Under the pieces are notes generated by a model that worked only from the letters and a program-made list of their open reading frames with translations, did no database searches and was not told the DNA's origin. Source: Moraxella sp. K1664 (GTDB taxonomy: Bacteria; Pseudomonadota; Gammaproteobacteria; Pseudomonadales; Moraxellaceae). Taken from it: a stretch of 64,000 bases of DNA. How positions within the stretch are numbered: position 1 is the first letter of the stretch; the number at the start of each line of letters is the position of its first letter. Below, piece by piece: positions 56,216 through 64,000 of the stretch. Both the position numbers and the translations under genes were made by a program. The stretch is taken from the NCBI RefSeq assembly GCF_039693965.1, contig NZ_CP155576.1, forward strand, positions 62,001 to 126,000, in the 5' to 3' direction.

Positions 56216-58063
56216 TTATTTGTCCTGTTCATCATCTTTATTGACATAATAAGTGTATTTGTATTTTCCTTCTTTTTTGTGCTGTTCGGCGATAAATGCA
56301 ATCTCTGCCTCATCACCCTTGATATAAGGCGTTTCCATGTCAGAAAAACTTGATAATAACTCTATCTGCTTTAATTCCAAATTTAAAATGGTTTTATTCC
56401 AATATTTTTCAATTTGAGAAATTCTATCCAGCTTTGATATGATGTCATCGAGTTGCTTTTTTAAGTCATCTACCTTTTGTTTGTGAATATTCATGTCTCG
56501 CTCAAAACTTAGATAATTATCTTTCATATTTTTAATGGTTTGGCTTTGGGCATATACCGCCTCCTCTGCGGCAATATAAGCACGCACCCGCTCTGGGCTG
56601 TTTCTGTCTTTGTTGGCAAAATCATTGACAATCTCTTGCAATTCAAGCAATTTTTTATTGGCCTCCTGCATTCTTTTATGCCTTGCTTCGCTGTCCTCTC
56701 CTTTACTTTGATACAATCTTTCTGCCTCAAAATACAGCTCCTCAACCTGCTTTTTTTCTATGTTAAGCTGCTCTCTTTGCGGTGTACTCTCTTGTAAAAA
56801 CTGCTCTTTTTGGTTACAGGCTTCTTTGAGTGCTTTTTCTATTCTTTGTTTTTTGTCCTTAACCACTTTGTTTTGGTATTCATAGTTTTGAGCTTCTTTG
56901 GCATAGCGTTCATAATGGGATTTTTCACCATTTTTTAGTGCTTTCATGTGATTTTCTTCATCTAACATGGCTTGTCTTTTTTGCTCTCTTTTTTTGATAT
57001 TATCTTGCTCTCGCTCTTCTAAGGTTTTTGCATAGCGAATGGCGATATTTTCAAAAGTTTGTGGCATTGGCATATGAGCCATATGACTGCTTTTTTCACT
57101 CTCTGGCAGATAATCATCATAGTTGCCATCGACATAACTTGACCACGCCTCTTGTAATCTGGAAGAATAATACATTTTTAAAGATTTTGGCTGCAACAAT
57201 TTAGATAAAATCAAAATAACCCCCACCAATATCAAAAATCCATCAACAGCATATTGAGTATTTTTAAAGGCAGGTTCTTGTTTGAATTTATTAATGGCAT
57301 TTTCACGAAAAATAGGACTGTCTTTTACCATTAAAATGCCAAAACTTTTTAATGTTTGCTCATCATTATTGACAATTGCGGTTTCTAGTTTTAATTTGTC
57401 ATTTTCAAAATTTGTTTTTAATTCATCAAGATGTGTATTTGCCTCATCAATCTCTTGTTGAATGCTTTGTGCCACAGGGCCTTTGCCGTATTTTGAACCT
57501 TTTTTACCTGCAATCTCATTTTGTAATTTATCGTGCAATTTTTGAATGTAGGTTTGCTGTTCATTAATTTTCTCTTCAATTTTTCCCATCGTTTCATCTT
57601 TGGCTTGATTGATGCTATTTTGATATTGGATTGCCATCTCATTTTCAATGTCAGTTTTAAACACAAGCTGCGTCAAAAAAGGTGCGGTGATAATAAGCGA
57701 TGTGATGACAATGCCCAAGCGTGCCATAAAAACAAAATAAGGTTTGTATTTTTCCCAAAAATTGGGAACATAATCTTCACCGTCTAAGGTTTTGGCATGT
57801 TCTTCGGTCATCATGTCTTGGGTTACCATGGTGCGGTCAAAAAACCAAAACAGCATAAAGATAAACGACCCAAGTACCACACCCCCCAAATAAGGATTGT
57901 CAGGTGTAAAGGTACTGCCAAAATGACCCCAAGCAAAACCCTCTGATAGAGCCGCCAAAAAAACAATCACCGAGATGACCGTCAGGTAATTTGCACCCCC
58001 TGCTGTTAATAAATTACCTTGATAAATCTTAAAGGTCAAAAAATACCAAATCTGCTTAAACAT
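56216..58063 (-). CDS. DUF4407-like membrane protein with long coiled coil
   Basis: A 615-residue protein. Three N-terminal membrane segments (about 25-45, 58-77 and 112-132) lead into a helical stretch, then a fourth segment near 280-297 (YAVDGFLILVGVILILSKLL). About 280 residues of charged coiled coil follow (for example REQKRQAMLDEENHMKALKN). This matches DUF4407, a family of unknown function often near mobile or secretion genes. The coiled coil would be cytoplasmic or periplasmic depending on topology. It ends at the operon's DUF3761 gene with no gap and starts 70 bases after the gene upstream. Confidence 0.75.
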   Translation of the reverse strand: MFKQIWYFLTFKIYQGNLLTAGGANYLTVISVIVFLAALSEGFAWGHFGSTFTPDNPYLGGVVLGSFIFMLFWFFDRTMVTQDMMTEEHAKTLDGEDYVPNFWEKYKPYFVFMARLGIVITSLIITAPFLTQLVFKTDIENEMAIQYQNSINQAKDETMGKIEEKINEQQTYIQKLHDKLQNEIAGKKGSKYGKGPVAQSIQQEIDEANTHLDELKTNFENDKLKLETAIVNNDEQTLKSFGILMVKDSPIFRENAINKFKQEPAFKNTQYAVDGFLILVGVILILSKLLQPKSLKMYYSSRLQEAWSSYVDGNYDDYLPESEKSSHMAHMPMPQTFENIAIRYAKTLEEREQDNIKKREQKRQAMLDEENHMKALKNGEKSHYERYAKEAQNYEYQNKVVKDKKQRIEKALKEACNQKEQFLQESTPQREQLNIEKKQVEELYFEAERLYQSKGEDSEARHKRMQEANKKLLELQEIVNDFANKDRNSPERVRAYIAAEEAVYAQSQTIKNMKDNYLSFERDMNIHKQKVDDLKKQLDDIISKLDRISQIEKYWNKTILNLELKQIELLSSFSDMETPYIKGDEAEIAFIAEQHKKEGKYKYTYYVNKDDEQDK

Positions 58064-58133
58064 GCCAATACCAATCCAAATAGACCATATAAATAAAATG
58101 ATAAAAATATGAATGCGTTTATTTTATAAACAG

Positions 58134-58751
58134 TTAATCAACCACTTTAAACGACTGCGTGCCAAACTCAGCACCCCCCACCCCAACTCGGATATGATAA
58201 ATGCCTTTTAGGGTATTGGCGGCAAAAAACCAACAAGCATCTAGCTGATTTTGGGTGGCGTAAATTTGTCTGGCAAATTTGGCGGTATTTGAGCTTGTTT
58301 GTACGCTGCTGGTTAATTGATTATTGTCATTTTGTCCTGCATTGCCTGTAAAGCTTGCATGAACTGGCATGGTAAATAGCTCGCTGACTTCATAAGTTTG
58401 AGAGCCATTGACAGGGGTAACCGCCCAACACAGCATGTCATTTTTCTTTAAGGATAGATTCATATGACCTTTGGGTTTGCCTGTTTTTTGATTGATGACT
58501 TGCACATACAGTCTGGGCTCTTGTGCCTGCTCATATCTTTCAAGTCGTCTGCCCAATTCTTGTTCTAGCCTTTGTCTTTCTAACCGCTGTCGTCTTAACT
58601 CTTCATAATAATACGCATCTTGGGCATTTTCATATCTGGCACGACTCGCCCCTTGCTCATAAGCACCGAATAAGTTGGGGATATACATGGCATGGGCGGT
58701 GAGAGTGGATAATAATAAAGTTGATAAAGTGAGTTTGGATAGGGTTTTCAT
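58134..58751 (-). CDS. Hypothetical periplasmic protein
   Basis: A 205-residue protein with a signal peptide (LSKLTLSTLLLSTLTAHA, cleavage about residue 21). A helical, Arg/Glu/Gln-rich stretch (RRQRLERQRLEQELGRRLER) suggests a short coiled coil. A C-terminal beta-rich domain holds two Cys (MLCWAVTPVNG and DACWFFAANTLKG) that could form a disulfide. No family recognised. TAAGGAAACCC precedes the ATG. It is the fifth gene of the operon, 25 bases after the adhesin-like gene. Confidence 0.7.
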   Translation of the reverse strand: MKTLSKLTLSTLLLSTLTAHAMYIPNLFGAYEQGASRARYENAQDAYYYEELRRQRLERQRLEQELGRRLERYEQAQEPRLYVQVINQKTGKPKGHMNLSLKKNDMLCWAVTPVNGSQTYEVSELFTMPVHASFTGNAGQNDNNQLTSSVQTSSNTAKFARQIYATQNQLDACWFFAANTLKGIYHIRVGVGGAEFGTQSFKVVD

Positions 58752-58776
58752 AGGGTTTCCTTATTTTTGATGAGTA

Positions 58777-59223
58777 TTATTTGGATTGATACATTGAGCA
58801 AATATTTTTCGTAAGGTAATAATTGACAGTACCAGGGATTATTTCATCCCAAGAATCAGAAGAATAGGTATTGATATGTCGTTTTGCTCCATTGACCGCA
58901 ATGCCTGATGCATTATAAAAATGAACTTCACTATTAAATACCTTATTGCGATTACAGTCTATATAATACAAATGCACACTTTCTTTGTATTTGTTACCAC
59001 TTTCTTCTAATGTCTGTAATGTTGGATACACTGCTTTTACCCAAGCAGTGATGTAGTAATTGACTTTATCAGAGTTATTAAAATAATAACCTTGAATGCT
59101 ATCAAAATCAATATAATTTGTTTCGTTATCTGCTACGCTATTTGCATTAGCATTTATCCAATTCACCGCCACCGCCATTTGACTGCTTGCCAAAATAAAA
59201 CCTGCTAACATTAACTTTTTCAT
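58777..59223 (-). CDS. Surface-adhesin E-like protein
   Basis: A 148-residue protein from the ATG at 59223, with AGGAGCTTTT just upstream. The signal peptide KKLMLAGFILASSQMAVA would be cut about residue 19. The mature part follows the protein E (Adhesin_E) pattern: NYIDFDSIQGYYFNN, YYITAWVKAVYPT, SVHLYYIDCNRNKVF, HFYNASGIAV, WDEIIPGTVNYYLTKNIC, with two Cys probably bridged. Haemophilus protein E binds host proteins; homologues in commensals are common, so adhesion here is only a suggestion. The frame is also open back to 59262, overlapping the previous gene. Confidence 0.7.
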   Translation of the reverse strand: MKKLMLAGFILASSQMAVAVNWINANANSVADNETNYIDFDSIQGYYFNNSDKVNYYITAWVKAVYPTLQTLEESGNKYKESVHLYYIDCNRNKVFNSEVHFYNASGIAVNGAKRHINTYSSDSWDEIIPGTVNYYLTKNICSMYQSK

Positions 59224-59252
59224 AAAAGCTCCTAAATAAAAAATTTTAAAAA

Positions 59253-59609
59253 TCAATAACAAAACCCATAACTATTGTCAGAGATTTGCCATTGTCTACC
59301 ATTTTGGTCTATGCCATTGGTATTAAATAACATACCGCCAGCAACATAAATATCATTGATTTTAATAATACTGGCTTGACCCCTATCCCACCAAATCACC
59401 GCATAATGACTAAACATGTCATAATTGCCAAAAAAGGGATTGCCTGTGGCTTGATTTAACTCTTGACCTGTATAAATCTGCGTCTGCACCTGATAGGATT
59501 TTGACCAGCTATAATTGGTCATATATTTGGCACAGATATTTTTAATCTCATAAGCATGGGCATTATTTATCAAAAATAATGCCGTTAATGCTAAGAAAAA
59601 TTTTTTCAT
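59253..59609 (-). CDS. Hypothetical small secreted protein
   Basis: A 118-residue protein with a signal peptide (KKFFLALTALFLINNAHA, cleavage about residue 19). The mature part is aromatic (Tyr, Trp, Phe) and beta-like, with NICAKYMTNYSW at the start and SDNSYGFCY at the end; the two Cys could close a disulfide. No family recognised. AAGGAGATTTT precedes the ATG. It lies 9 bases after the preceding gene in the operon. Confidence 0.7.
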   Translation of the reverse strand: MKKFFLALTALFLINNAHAYEIKNICAKYMTNYSWSKSYQVQTQIYTGQELNQATGNPFFGNYDMFSHYAVIWWDRGQASIIKINDIYVAGGMLFNTNGIDQNGRQWQISDNSYGFCY

Positions 59610-59618
59610 AAAATCTCC

Positions 59619-60149
59619 TTAAAGATTGGTAATTAAATCTAATTGCATGGGATGAATGACAGTTGCAGGACAAGTAACACCATTTATTTTTAAATGCCTC
59701 TCTGACAAAATGATTTTTTTATAGCCATGACTACCGATACTACCGAAAGTACTGTCGGATAAGCCATAGCCAACTTTATTGATAAGCTTATATTCTATCT
59801 TAGCCGCCATCTCATCATCATCCAGTTTTCTAGTGGAAAATATTGGGGTGATAAAATATGGCTTTGGAAATTGCCAAAACCCACCACCAAGATCACGACC
59901 CAAAACAATCTGATAGTCATATTTTGCCATGTCTACCGCCTTACCATCTTTGCTAGATTTGATAACATACGACATGCCATCATTAAAAAAATAGTAATAT
60001 AAATATTGTTGATTGTCCGAGCAGTCAAAAGAAATAATGCCCTCTACATTGTGATACCTTATTATCACTTGACCATTATTTAAATATAAAAATAAGACGA
60101 ATAGCAATAGAAAAATACCGCCAATTATCGTACCAATTATATTTCTCAT
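59619..60149 (-). CDS. Hypothetical single-pass membrane protein
   Basis: A 176-residue protein with one N-terminal membrane helix (GTIIGGIFLLLFVLFLYLNN) and a periplasmic domain with two Cys (ISFDCSDNQQ and GVTCPATVIHPM). The domain is beta-rich and Gly/Tyr-rich. No family recognised. It begins one base after the stop of the J-domain gene and is followed after 9 bases by the next gene, so it is firmly within the operon. Confidence 0.7.
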   Translation of the reverse strand: MRNIIGTIIGGIFLLLFVLFLYLNNGQVIIRYHNVEGIISFDCSDNQQYLYYYFFNDGMSYVIKSSKDGKAVDMAKYDYQIVLGRDLGGGFWQFPKPYFITPIFSTRKLDDDEMAAKIEYKLINKVGYGLSDSTFGSIGSHGYKKIILSERHLKINGVTCPATVIHPMQLDLITNL

Positions 60150-60150
60150 A

Positions 60151-61989
60151 TTAATAAATCTCGTTTAGCTTACTATGATTAAAAACAAAACTATTATTAA
60201 TCACCATGGATGGGCAACACGCAGGGTCTTCGTGTTCGCTGTAATATTTGGATTGAGTATTAATCACACCATCATGAGCTACCCTAATACTTAAATCAAT
60301 ACCTAGCGTACGAATATCACCATAAAGATACTGATTATTACCAACTCCTAAATATACCGCTAATTCTGATGACTTGGTTGTCATATGACAATTTGCCACT
60401 TCGCAATAACGAAGTGCCACTACCGCATCTTTGATACCATCATTATTAACATCGGCATAAGTAATATCCTGACTTTCTAATTTATGACTATACCCATCAT
60501 AACTGGCACTGTCTCTATCTAAAAATAATAAAGATTTTTTAACCGTATCATTGATTAAATCATTTAAATGATAGCCATTTTGACTGCTTTGCTGATTTTG
60601 ATAATAAGCAGGTCCAACATTTTTAGGTTCAGGTGGTGTAACCACGGTATTTAACTGCGTTTTTAGATATTCTGCCCGCTCATTTAGTTGTAACACTTCA
60701 CAAAGATAGCGATAAGTCTTTGCCAAATCTTTATCACTGCTTTGGGCGTTGCCATAAGCGGTACAGTCGGCTTCTCTTTGTTTGTTAATGGCTCGCTGCT
60801 CATTTCGCAAAAAATCTCGGGTGCTTGGGTGTAAGCTGTTCCATACCGTATTAATATTGGCAACGGCATCATCATAACGATTTTTTGCTTCTGCTAAGAT
60901 GGCTTTTGGGTCTGGTTGTATCTCTTCACCAAAATCAGCTGTCTGAACCCTATCAGAAGCAAAATCAAATGTTGGCGTGTAAGAGCTTTGAAATGTTGGT
61001 GTGTAAGAGCTTTGATCGCTTTGATAAATTTGCTCTTGACTGCTTATGGTATCTTCTTGTGTATTGGTTGCACCATTAGTCAATATAGTCAACACTAAAA
61101 CACTAGCCAATCCTAAAACTAGGATAAAAATACCGATTGCAACCATCCAAACCCAAAAGTAATCTTTTTCATAGTCGCCATCATAATCGCCCATGTCATT
61201 ACTTCTTGGGTCAGCCCCAAAACGATTTCCTCCTTTTGTTGGCCGCCAAAAGCAAATGATGAGAAACATAAATGGTATTAACATCCACCAACCACGACGA
61301 TCACAATCGTGCAGTCTTTTTGTGCCGATAAATAACAAAAAATAATTAAGCAACATCTCTATTATTCTCACATCAGAGCCAGCAGTAACGACTAGCATCA
61401 TCACCCATAACAATAAGGTGGGAATAGACAATAAAATATAAGTCGTCCGTCTCATTCGCCCATGCAACGACCAAAATGATGGTTTATTTACCGTACTTTT
61501 TGTTTTATGGTAATGGCTGTGTTTTTGCCCATTATCTGAATGATGGTGGCGTGTATTTTGATGGGTGTTAGTATTTGTATTTGTATAATCATACTGCTTT
61601 TGTGTATTTGTGCGATTGTTATTTTTGGCGTTATCTTTTTGATTTTTTTGACGGCTTTGACCGCCCGTATCATCATAAAACGATGAATAATGATTACCAG
61701 AGTTTTGATTAGCAGTTTGGTTTTGGGTGTTTTGATGTTGATTATTTTGTGTTTGATGAATTCTTTCTTGCTCGGCTATCCATCTGTCATGCTCTGCTCG
61801 CTTAATTGGGTCTGATAAAACTTCATATGCCTTATTGATAACTTGCATAATCTTTTGGGCATTTGGGTTGTTGGGGTTTTTGTCAGGGTGATATTTTTGG
61901 GCAAGGGCTTTATAGGCAGCCTTAATCACCGCAATGTCAGCATTTCTAGCAACATTTAGATTGTCATAATGCGTGCGAAATTTTTTCAT
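60151..61989 (-). CDS. J-domain / DUF805 / LprI-like / FG-GAP-like fusion membrane protein
   Basis: A 612-residue protein from the ATG at 61989 (GAGG six bases upstream); the open frame extends 22 codons further. The J domain (about 5-65) has the HPD motif at 34-36. A Gln/Asn/His-rich linker (about 70-160) follows, then a DUF805 domain (about 165-262) with WSLHGRMRRTTYILL, membrane helices and GTKRLHDCDRRGWW. Another helix follows at about 280-305. An LprI-like segment (about 385-441) has two Cys (EADCTAYGNA, YRYLCEVL). Last comes an FG-GAP-like calcium-loop segment, YADVNNDGIKDAVVAL (about 510). Topology places J inside and LprI outside. Confidence 0.78.
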   Translation of the reverse strand: MKKFRTHYDNLNVARNADIAVIKAAYKALAQKYHPDKNPNNPNAQKIMQVINKAYEVLSDPIKRAEHDRWIAEQERIHQTQNNQHQNTQNQTANQNSGNHYSSFYDDTGGQSRQKNQKDNAKNNNRTNTQKQYDYTNTNTNTHQNTRHHHSDNGQKHSHYHKTKSTVNKPSFWSLHGRMRRTTYILLSIPTLLLWVMMLVVTAGSDVRIIEMLLNYFLLFIGTKRLHDCDRRGWWMLIPFMFLIICFWRPTKGGNRFGADPRSNDMGDYDGDYEKDYFWVWMVAIGIFILVLGLASVLVLTILTNGATNTQEDTISSQEQIYQSDQSSYTPTFQSSYTPTFDFASDRVQTADFGEEIQPDPKAILAEAKNRYDDAVANINTVWNSLHPSTRDFLRNEQRAINKQREADCTAYGNAQSSDKDLAKTYRYLCEVLQLNERAEYLKTQLNTVVTPPEPKNVGPAYYQNQQSSQNGYHLNDLINDTVKKSLLFLDRDSASYDGYSHKLESQDITYADVNNDGIKDAVVALRYCEVANCHMTTKSSELAVYLGVGNNQYLYGDIRTLGIDLSIRVAHDGVINTQSKYYSEHEDPACCPSMVINNSFVFNHSKLNEIY

Positions 61990-62166
61990 AAACTGCCTCA
62001 ATAGGTCTCCTAACCACATGACTAAAAACAACCAAAAATAACGCCCTAAAACCAAACATCATATTTTGATGACCAGACATCATCAATTGACTGGTGATAA
62101 ACTTTTATATATCTTATCGGCAATGTGATGGTTTAAGATGCGTTATTCATCCATACAGGATTTTAT

Positions 62167-62195
62167 TTGCCAAAAAATTTCTGATATGTTACAAT
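62167..62195 (+). promoter_or_regulatory. Promoter of the XRE-type regulator
   Basis: TTGCCA, 17 bases, TACAAT; a good sigma-70 promoter about 85 bases before the ATG at 62280. The intergenic region also holds the divergent J-domain operon's control sequences, which I could not define. Confidence 0.65.
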
Positions 62196-62279
62196 AATTT
62201 ACTAAAAAGTTAAACCAACCCACACTCTACATCTGACAACTGCCAGTATGCTTCTTCTATTTATTTTATAAGGTTTTCT

Positions 62280-62693
62280 ATGATTGACTTTGACACCATT
62301 CGTGAACTTCGTGAAGAACGTCATTGGACACAAGAACAAATGGCAGAAAAATTGGGGCTAACCCGCAATGGTTATGCTAAGATAGAGACAGGAAAAAGTA
62401 CGCCTAGCCTAGAACGCTTAGATGAAATTGCAAGCCTATTTGGTGTTAAATTTGAACTGTTAAAACTTGACAGCAAAAGCGTGGTTTATCAAATCGGTGA
62501 GAATTATCACGGCAATAACAATTATTATAACAACAACGAAAAACTACAAGAACAGATTCATCAGTTGCACAACGACATAGAAAAGTTAAGACTAATCATC
62601 GCCCATAAAGATGAATTATTAAACCAAAAAGATGAGTACATCAAAATCTTAAAACACCTTGCAAAAGCTGATGATGAACTGCCAGAACTATAA
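62280..62693 (+). CDS. XRE-family DNA-binding protein with coiled-coil tail
   Basis: A 137-residue protein. The helix-turn-helix (about residues 5-60) reads IRELREERHWTQEQMAEKLG, LTRNGYAKIETGKSTPSLER, LDEIASLFGVKFELL. An Asn/Tyr-rich spacer (GNNNYYNNNEK) and a coiled-coil tail (EQIHQLHNDIEKLRLIIAHKDE) likely mediate multimerisation. It is divergent from the J-domain operon, so it is a candidate regulator of that operon; this is inference from position. Relatives with the same tail occur widely as orphan regulators. Confidence 0.82.
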   Translation: MIDFDTIRELREERHWTQEQMAEKLGLTRNGYAKIETGKSTPSLERLDEIASLFGVKFELLKLDSKSVVYQIGENYHGNNNYYNNNEKLQEQIHQLHNDIEKLRLIIAHKDELLNQKDEYIKILKHLAKADDELPEL

Positions 62694-62854
62694 TATTTTA
62701 TTTATAAAAATAAAAAACCATGAATAATTATCATAAACACCCCAAAAACCTGCCGTTTTGAAATTCTATAACCTTTACTTTATGTCATGATGTGCTTAGA
62801 ATGTTCATGTTAATCATCATCAATCCTTTATTAATATCATCTAAGGAGCATATC

Positions 62855-63190
62855 ATGACTTGCACCATTCACCCCAACCACGACCACGTTCACGGTAAAG
62901 ACTGTGGACATACTGCCATTGTTCATGACGACCATGTGGATTATCTGCATGATGGACATTTGCACCATCAGCATGGCGACCACGTGGACGAACACGTCCT
63001 AGAAGTCAGCGAGCAAAACCCTGCCGAGTGCAACCAAGCTCACCACTGCACGGGTCACGTTCATGGCGAAGGCTGTGGACATGAAGCCGTGCCACATGGC
63101 GACCACATTTGCTATATCGTGAACGGACGTTTGCACTATCAGCATGGCGACCACTGCGATGACCACGGTGCGGTAGAGATTGTTGCTTGA
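62855..63190 (+). CDS. His/Asp-rich metal-binding protein with two internal repeats
   Basis: A 111-residue protein from the ATG at 62855 (AAGGAG upstream). It is made of two units of about 50 residues, each with HVHGxxCGHxAxxHxDHxxYxxxGxLHxQHGDHxDxH. His, Asp and Cys make up about a third of the sequence, so it should bind zinc, nickel or copper ions. No signal peptide is present, suggesting a cytoplasmic metal store or buffer. I saw no Zur-type palindrome upstream. A terminator follows. Confidence 0.75.
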   Translation: MTCTIHPNHDHVHGKDCGHTAIVHDDHVDYLHDGHLHHQHGDHVDEHVLEVSEQNPAECNQAHHCTGHVHGEGCGHEAVPHGDHICYIVNGRLHYQHGDHCDDHGAVEIVA

Positions 63191-63204
63191 TATTATCACG
63201 CACG

Positions 63205-63238
63205 AAAAAACCCAAAAGCATGAGACTTTTGGGTTTTT
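63205..63238. terminator. Bidirectional terminator between the His-rich gene and secB
   Basis: AAAAACCCAAAAG and CTTTTGGGTTTTT form a perfect 13-bp stem with a 7-base loop between convergent genes. Confidence 0.9.
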
Positions 63239-63272
63239 GTTTTATCAATCAAATGATAAAATAGCCTAGCGA

Positions 63273-63713
63273 TTAGGCATTGCCTTCGGCTTGGGCTTGG
63301 CTTTGTAGGAACGCTTGGTCAAAATTGACAGGAGCAAGCAGAAGTTGTGGGAAGCTACCACGAGCGATGATGTCGCTGATGACCTCACGAGCATAAGGGA
63401 ACAGCACGTTCGGGCAGTAGGCGTTCAATAGATGTGGCATGTCCGCCTCTGGGATATTGCGTAGCAAGAAAATACCTGCTTGTTGTACCTCAGCGATGAA
63501 TGCGGTGCTACCTGCATTTTTGGCGGTAACGCTCACGGTCAATACCACTTCTTTGTGGTCTTCGTCTAGGTCAGAGCTGGTGGTGGTCAGACCGATGTCC
63601 AGCTCAGGTTGCCACTCTTTGGTGAACACTTCGGCACTTGGAACTTCAAGTGAGATGTCTTTGACATAGATACGCTCTAAACCCAGTTGTGGGGCGGTTT
63701 GTTCGTCAGCCAT
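63273..63713 (-). CDS. secB: Protein-export chaperone SecB
   Basis: A 146-residue Sec[29 protein letters not shown] and [17 protein letters not shown] are typical, as is the C-terminal [20 protein letters not shown] followed by [10 protein letters not shown]. SecB keeps preproteins unfolded and hands them to SecA. It is 53 bases downstream of the glutaredoxin gene on the same strand; grxC-secB is a common gammaproteobacterial order. CCTC/GAGG at good spacing supports this start. Confidence 0.95.
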   Translation of the reverse strand: MADEQTAPQLGLERIYVKDISLEVPSAEVFTKEWQPELDIGLTTTSSDLDEDHKEVVLTVSVTAKNAGSTAFIAEVQQAGIFLLRNIPEADMPHLLNAYCPNVLFPYAREVISDIIARGSFPQLLLAPVNFDQAFLQSQAQAEGNA

Positions 63714-63766
63714 GATAGCCTCCTCTGATTTAAAATTAAACTTACATTAAAACTAAATTAAACCAT

Positions 63767-64000
63767 TTAGGCACTTAACATCTCGTCAAGTTTACCTTCT
63801 CTGTCTAGTTTGTTTAGGTTATCAAAACCGCCGATAAAGGTGTCGCCAATAAAAATCTTTGGCACGGTGCGGTAATGATTGGTCTTAACGGCAACTTCTT
63901 CAAGCTCTGTCTCGCTCATCTTGGTTACGTCAAACTCAGTGTACATCACGCCCTTATGTTCTAGCAGTCGCTTGGCGTTAATGCAATAGGGGCAGGTTTG
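63767..64000 (-). CDS. grxC: Glutaredoxin 3, C-terminal part (cut by window edge)
   Basis: The frame enters from the right edge with the active site QTCPYCINAKRLLEHKGV, then RTVPKIFIGDTFIGGFDNL, containing the cis-Pro TVP and the GG glutathione-binding turn. Only the first few residues are missing. It reduces disulfides with glutathione. The internal ATG at 63949 is not the real start, because the CPYC active site lies upstream of it. Confidence 0.93.
   Translation of the reverse strand, partial: QTCPYCINAKRLLEHKGVMYTEFDVTKMSETELEEVAVKTNHYRTVPKIFIGDTFIGGFDNLNKLDREGKLDEMLSA

Overview
The window looks like a chromosomal segment of a Moraxella-type gammaproteobacterium (Moraxellaceae). The G+C content is moderate to low. 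The gene set fits that family: monomeric NADP isocitrate dehydrogenase, an exbB-exbD-msbA run, a shortened Pta, an ExaC-type aldehyde dehydrogenase, a small SRP RNA, and many short palindromic intergenic repeats. I saw no tRNA, rRNA, CRISPR array, integrase or complete insertion sequence. Genus assignment is inference from gene content.

Layout. 1-6.7 kb is housekeeping on the minus strand: msbA (cut by the window edge), exbD, exbB, parB, a PspC-domain protein, pta and ackA. 6.7-12.4 kb holds a free-standing zinc-binding CZB protein behind a C11 tract, icd, a rhomboid protease and an aldehyde dehydrogenase. 12.6-18.6 kb is an A+T-rich accessory locus: a GbsR/MarR-type regulator, three related four-helix membrane proteins, two DCC-family (DUF393) thiol proteins, two SDR-type proteins, an antisense bS21-like gene and a partly broken tandem pair of membrane proteins. 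A 9-4-9 palindrome occurs both at the regulator's promoter and at the promoter of the first DCC gene, so this is probably one regulon. 18.7-24.6 kb has metK behind a structured leader, a MITE, three tandem STM3941-like membrane proteins, and guaB behind a leader with a terminator hairpin. 24.7-38.2 kb mixes lipoproteins, cysS, cmoM, yiaA, lon and a tandem triplet of WG-repeat proteins.

38.2-48.2 kb holds the clearest defence system. A complete Wadjet (jetABCD) anti-plasmid operon sits between argS and hslR, flanked by a palindromic element upstream and a 279-bp MITE downstream. That MITE supplies the last codons and stop of jetD. The jet promoter carries a perfect 21-bp palindrome at its start site. 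48.2-55.9 kb is the 4.5S RNA, a SIMPL protein, suhB, a YkvI-like transporter, dxs and ribA.

55.9-62.0 kb is a tightly packed seven-gene minus-strand operon of envelope and secreted proteins. It begins with an unusual fusion of J domain, DUF805, LprI-like and FG-GAP-like segments, and includes a protein-E-like adhesin, a DUF4407 coiled-coil membrane protein and a DUF3761 protein. A divergent XRE-type regulator lies upstream. The window ends with a His-rich metal-binding protein, secB and a partial glutaredoxin gene.

Strongest candidates for undescribed biology: the GbsR / four-helix / DCC / SDR regulon, the J-DUF805-LprI operon, the metK leader RNA, the antisense bS21-like gene, and the C11 tract upstream of the CZB gene.
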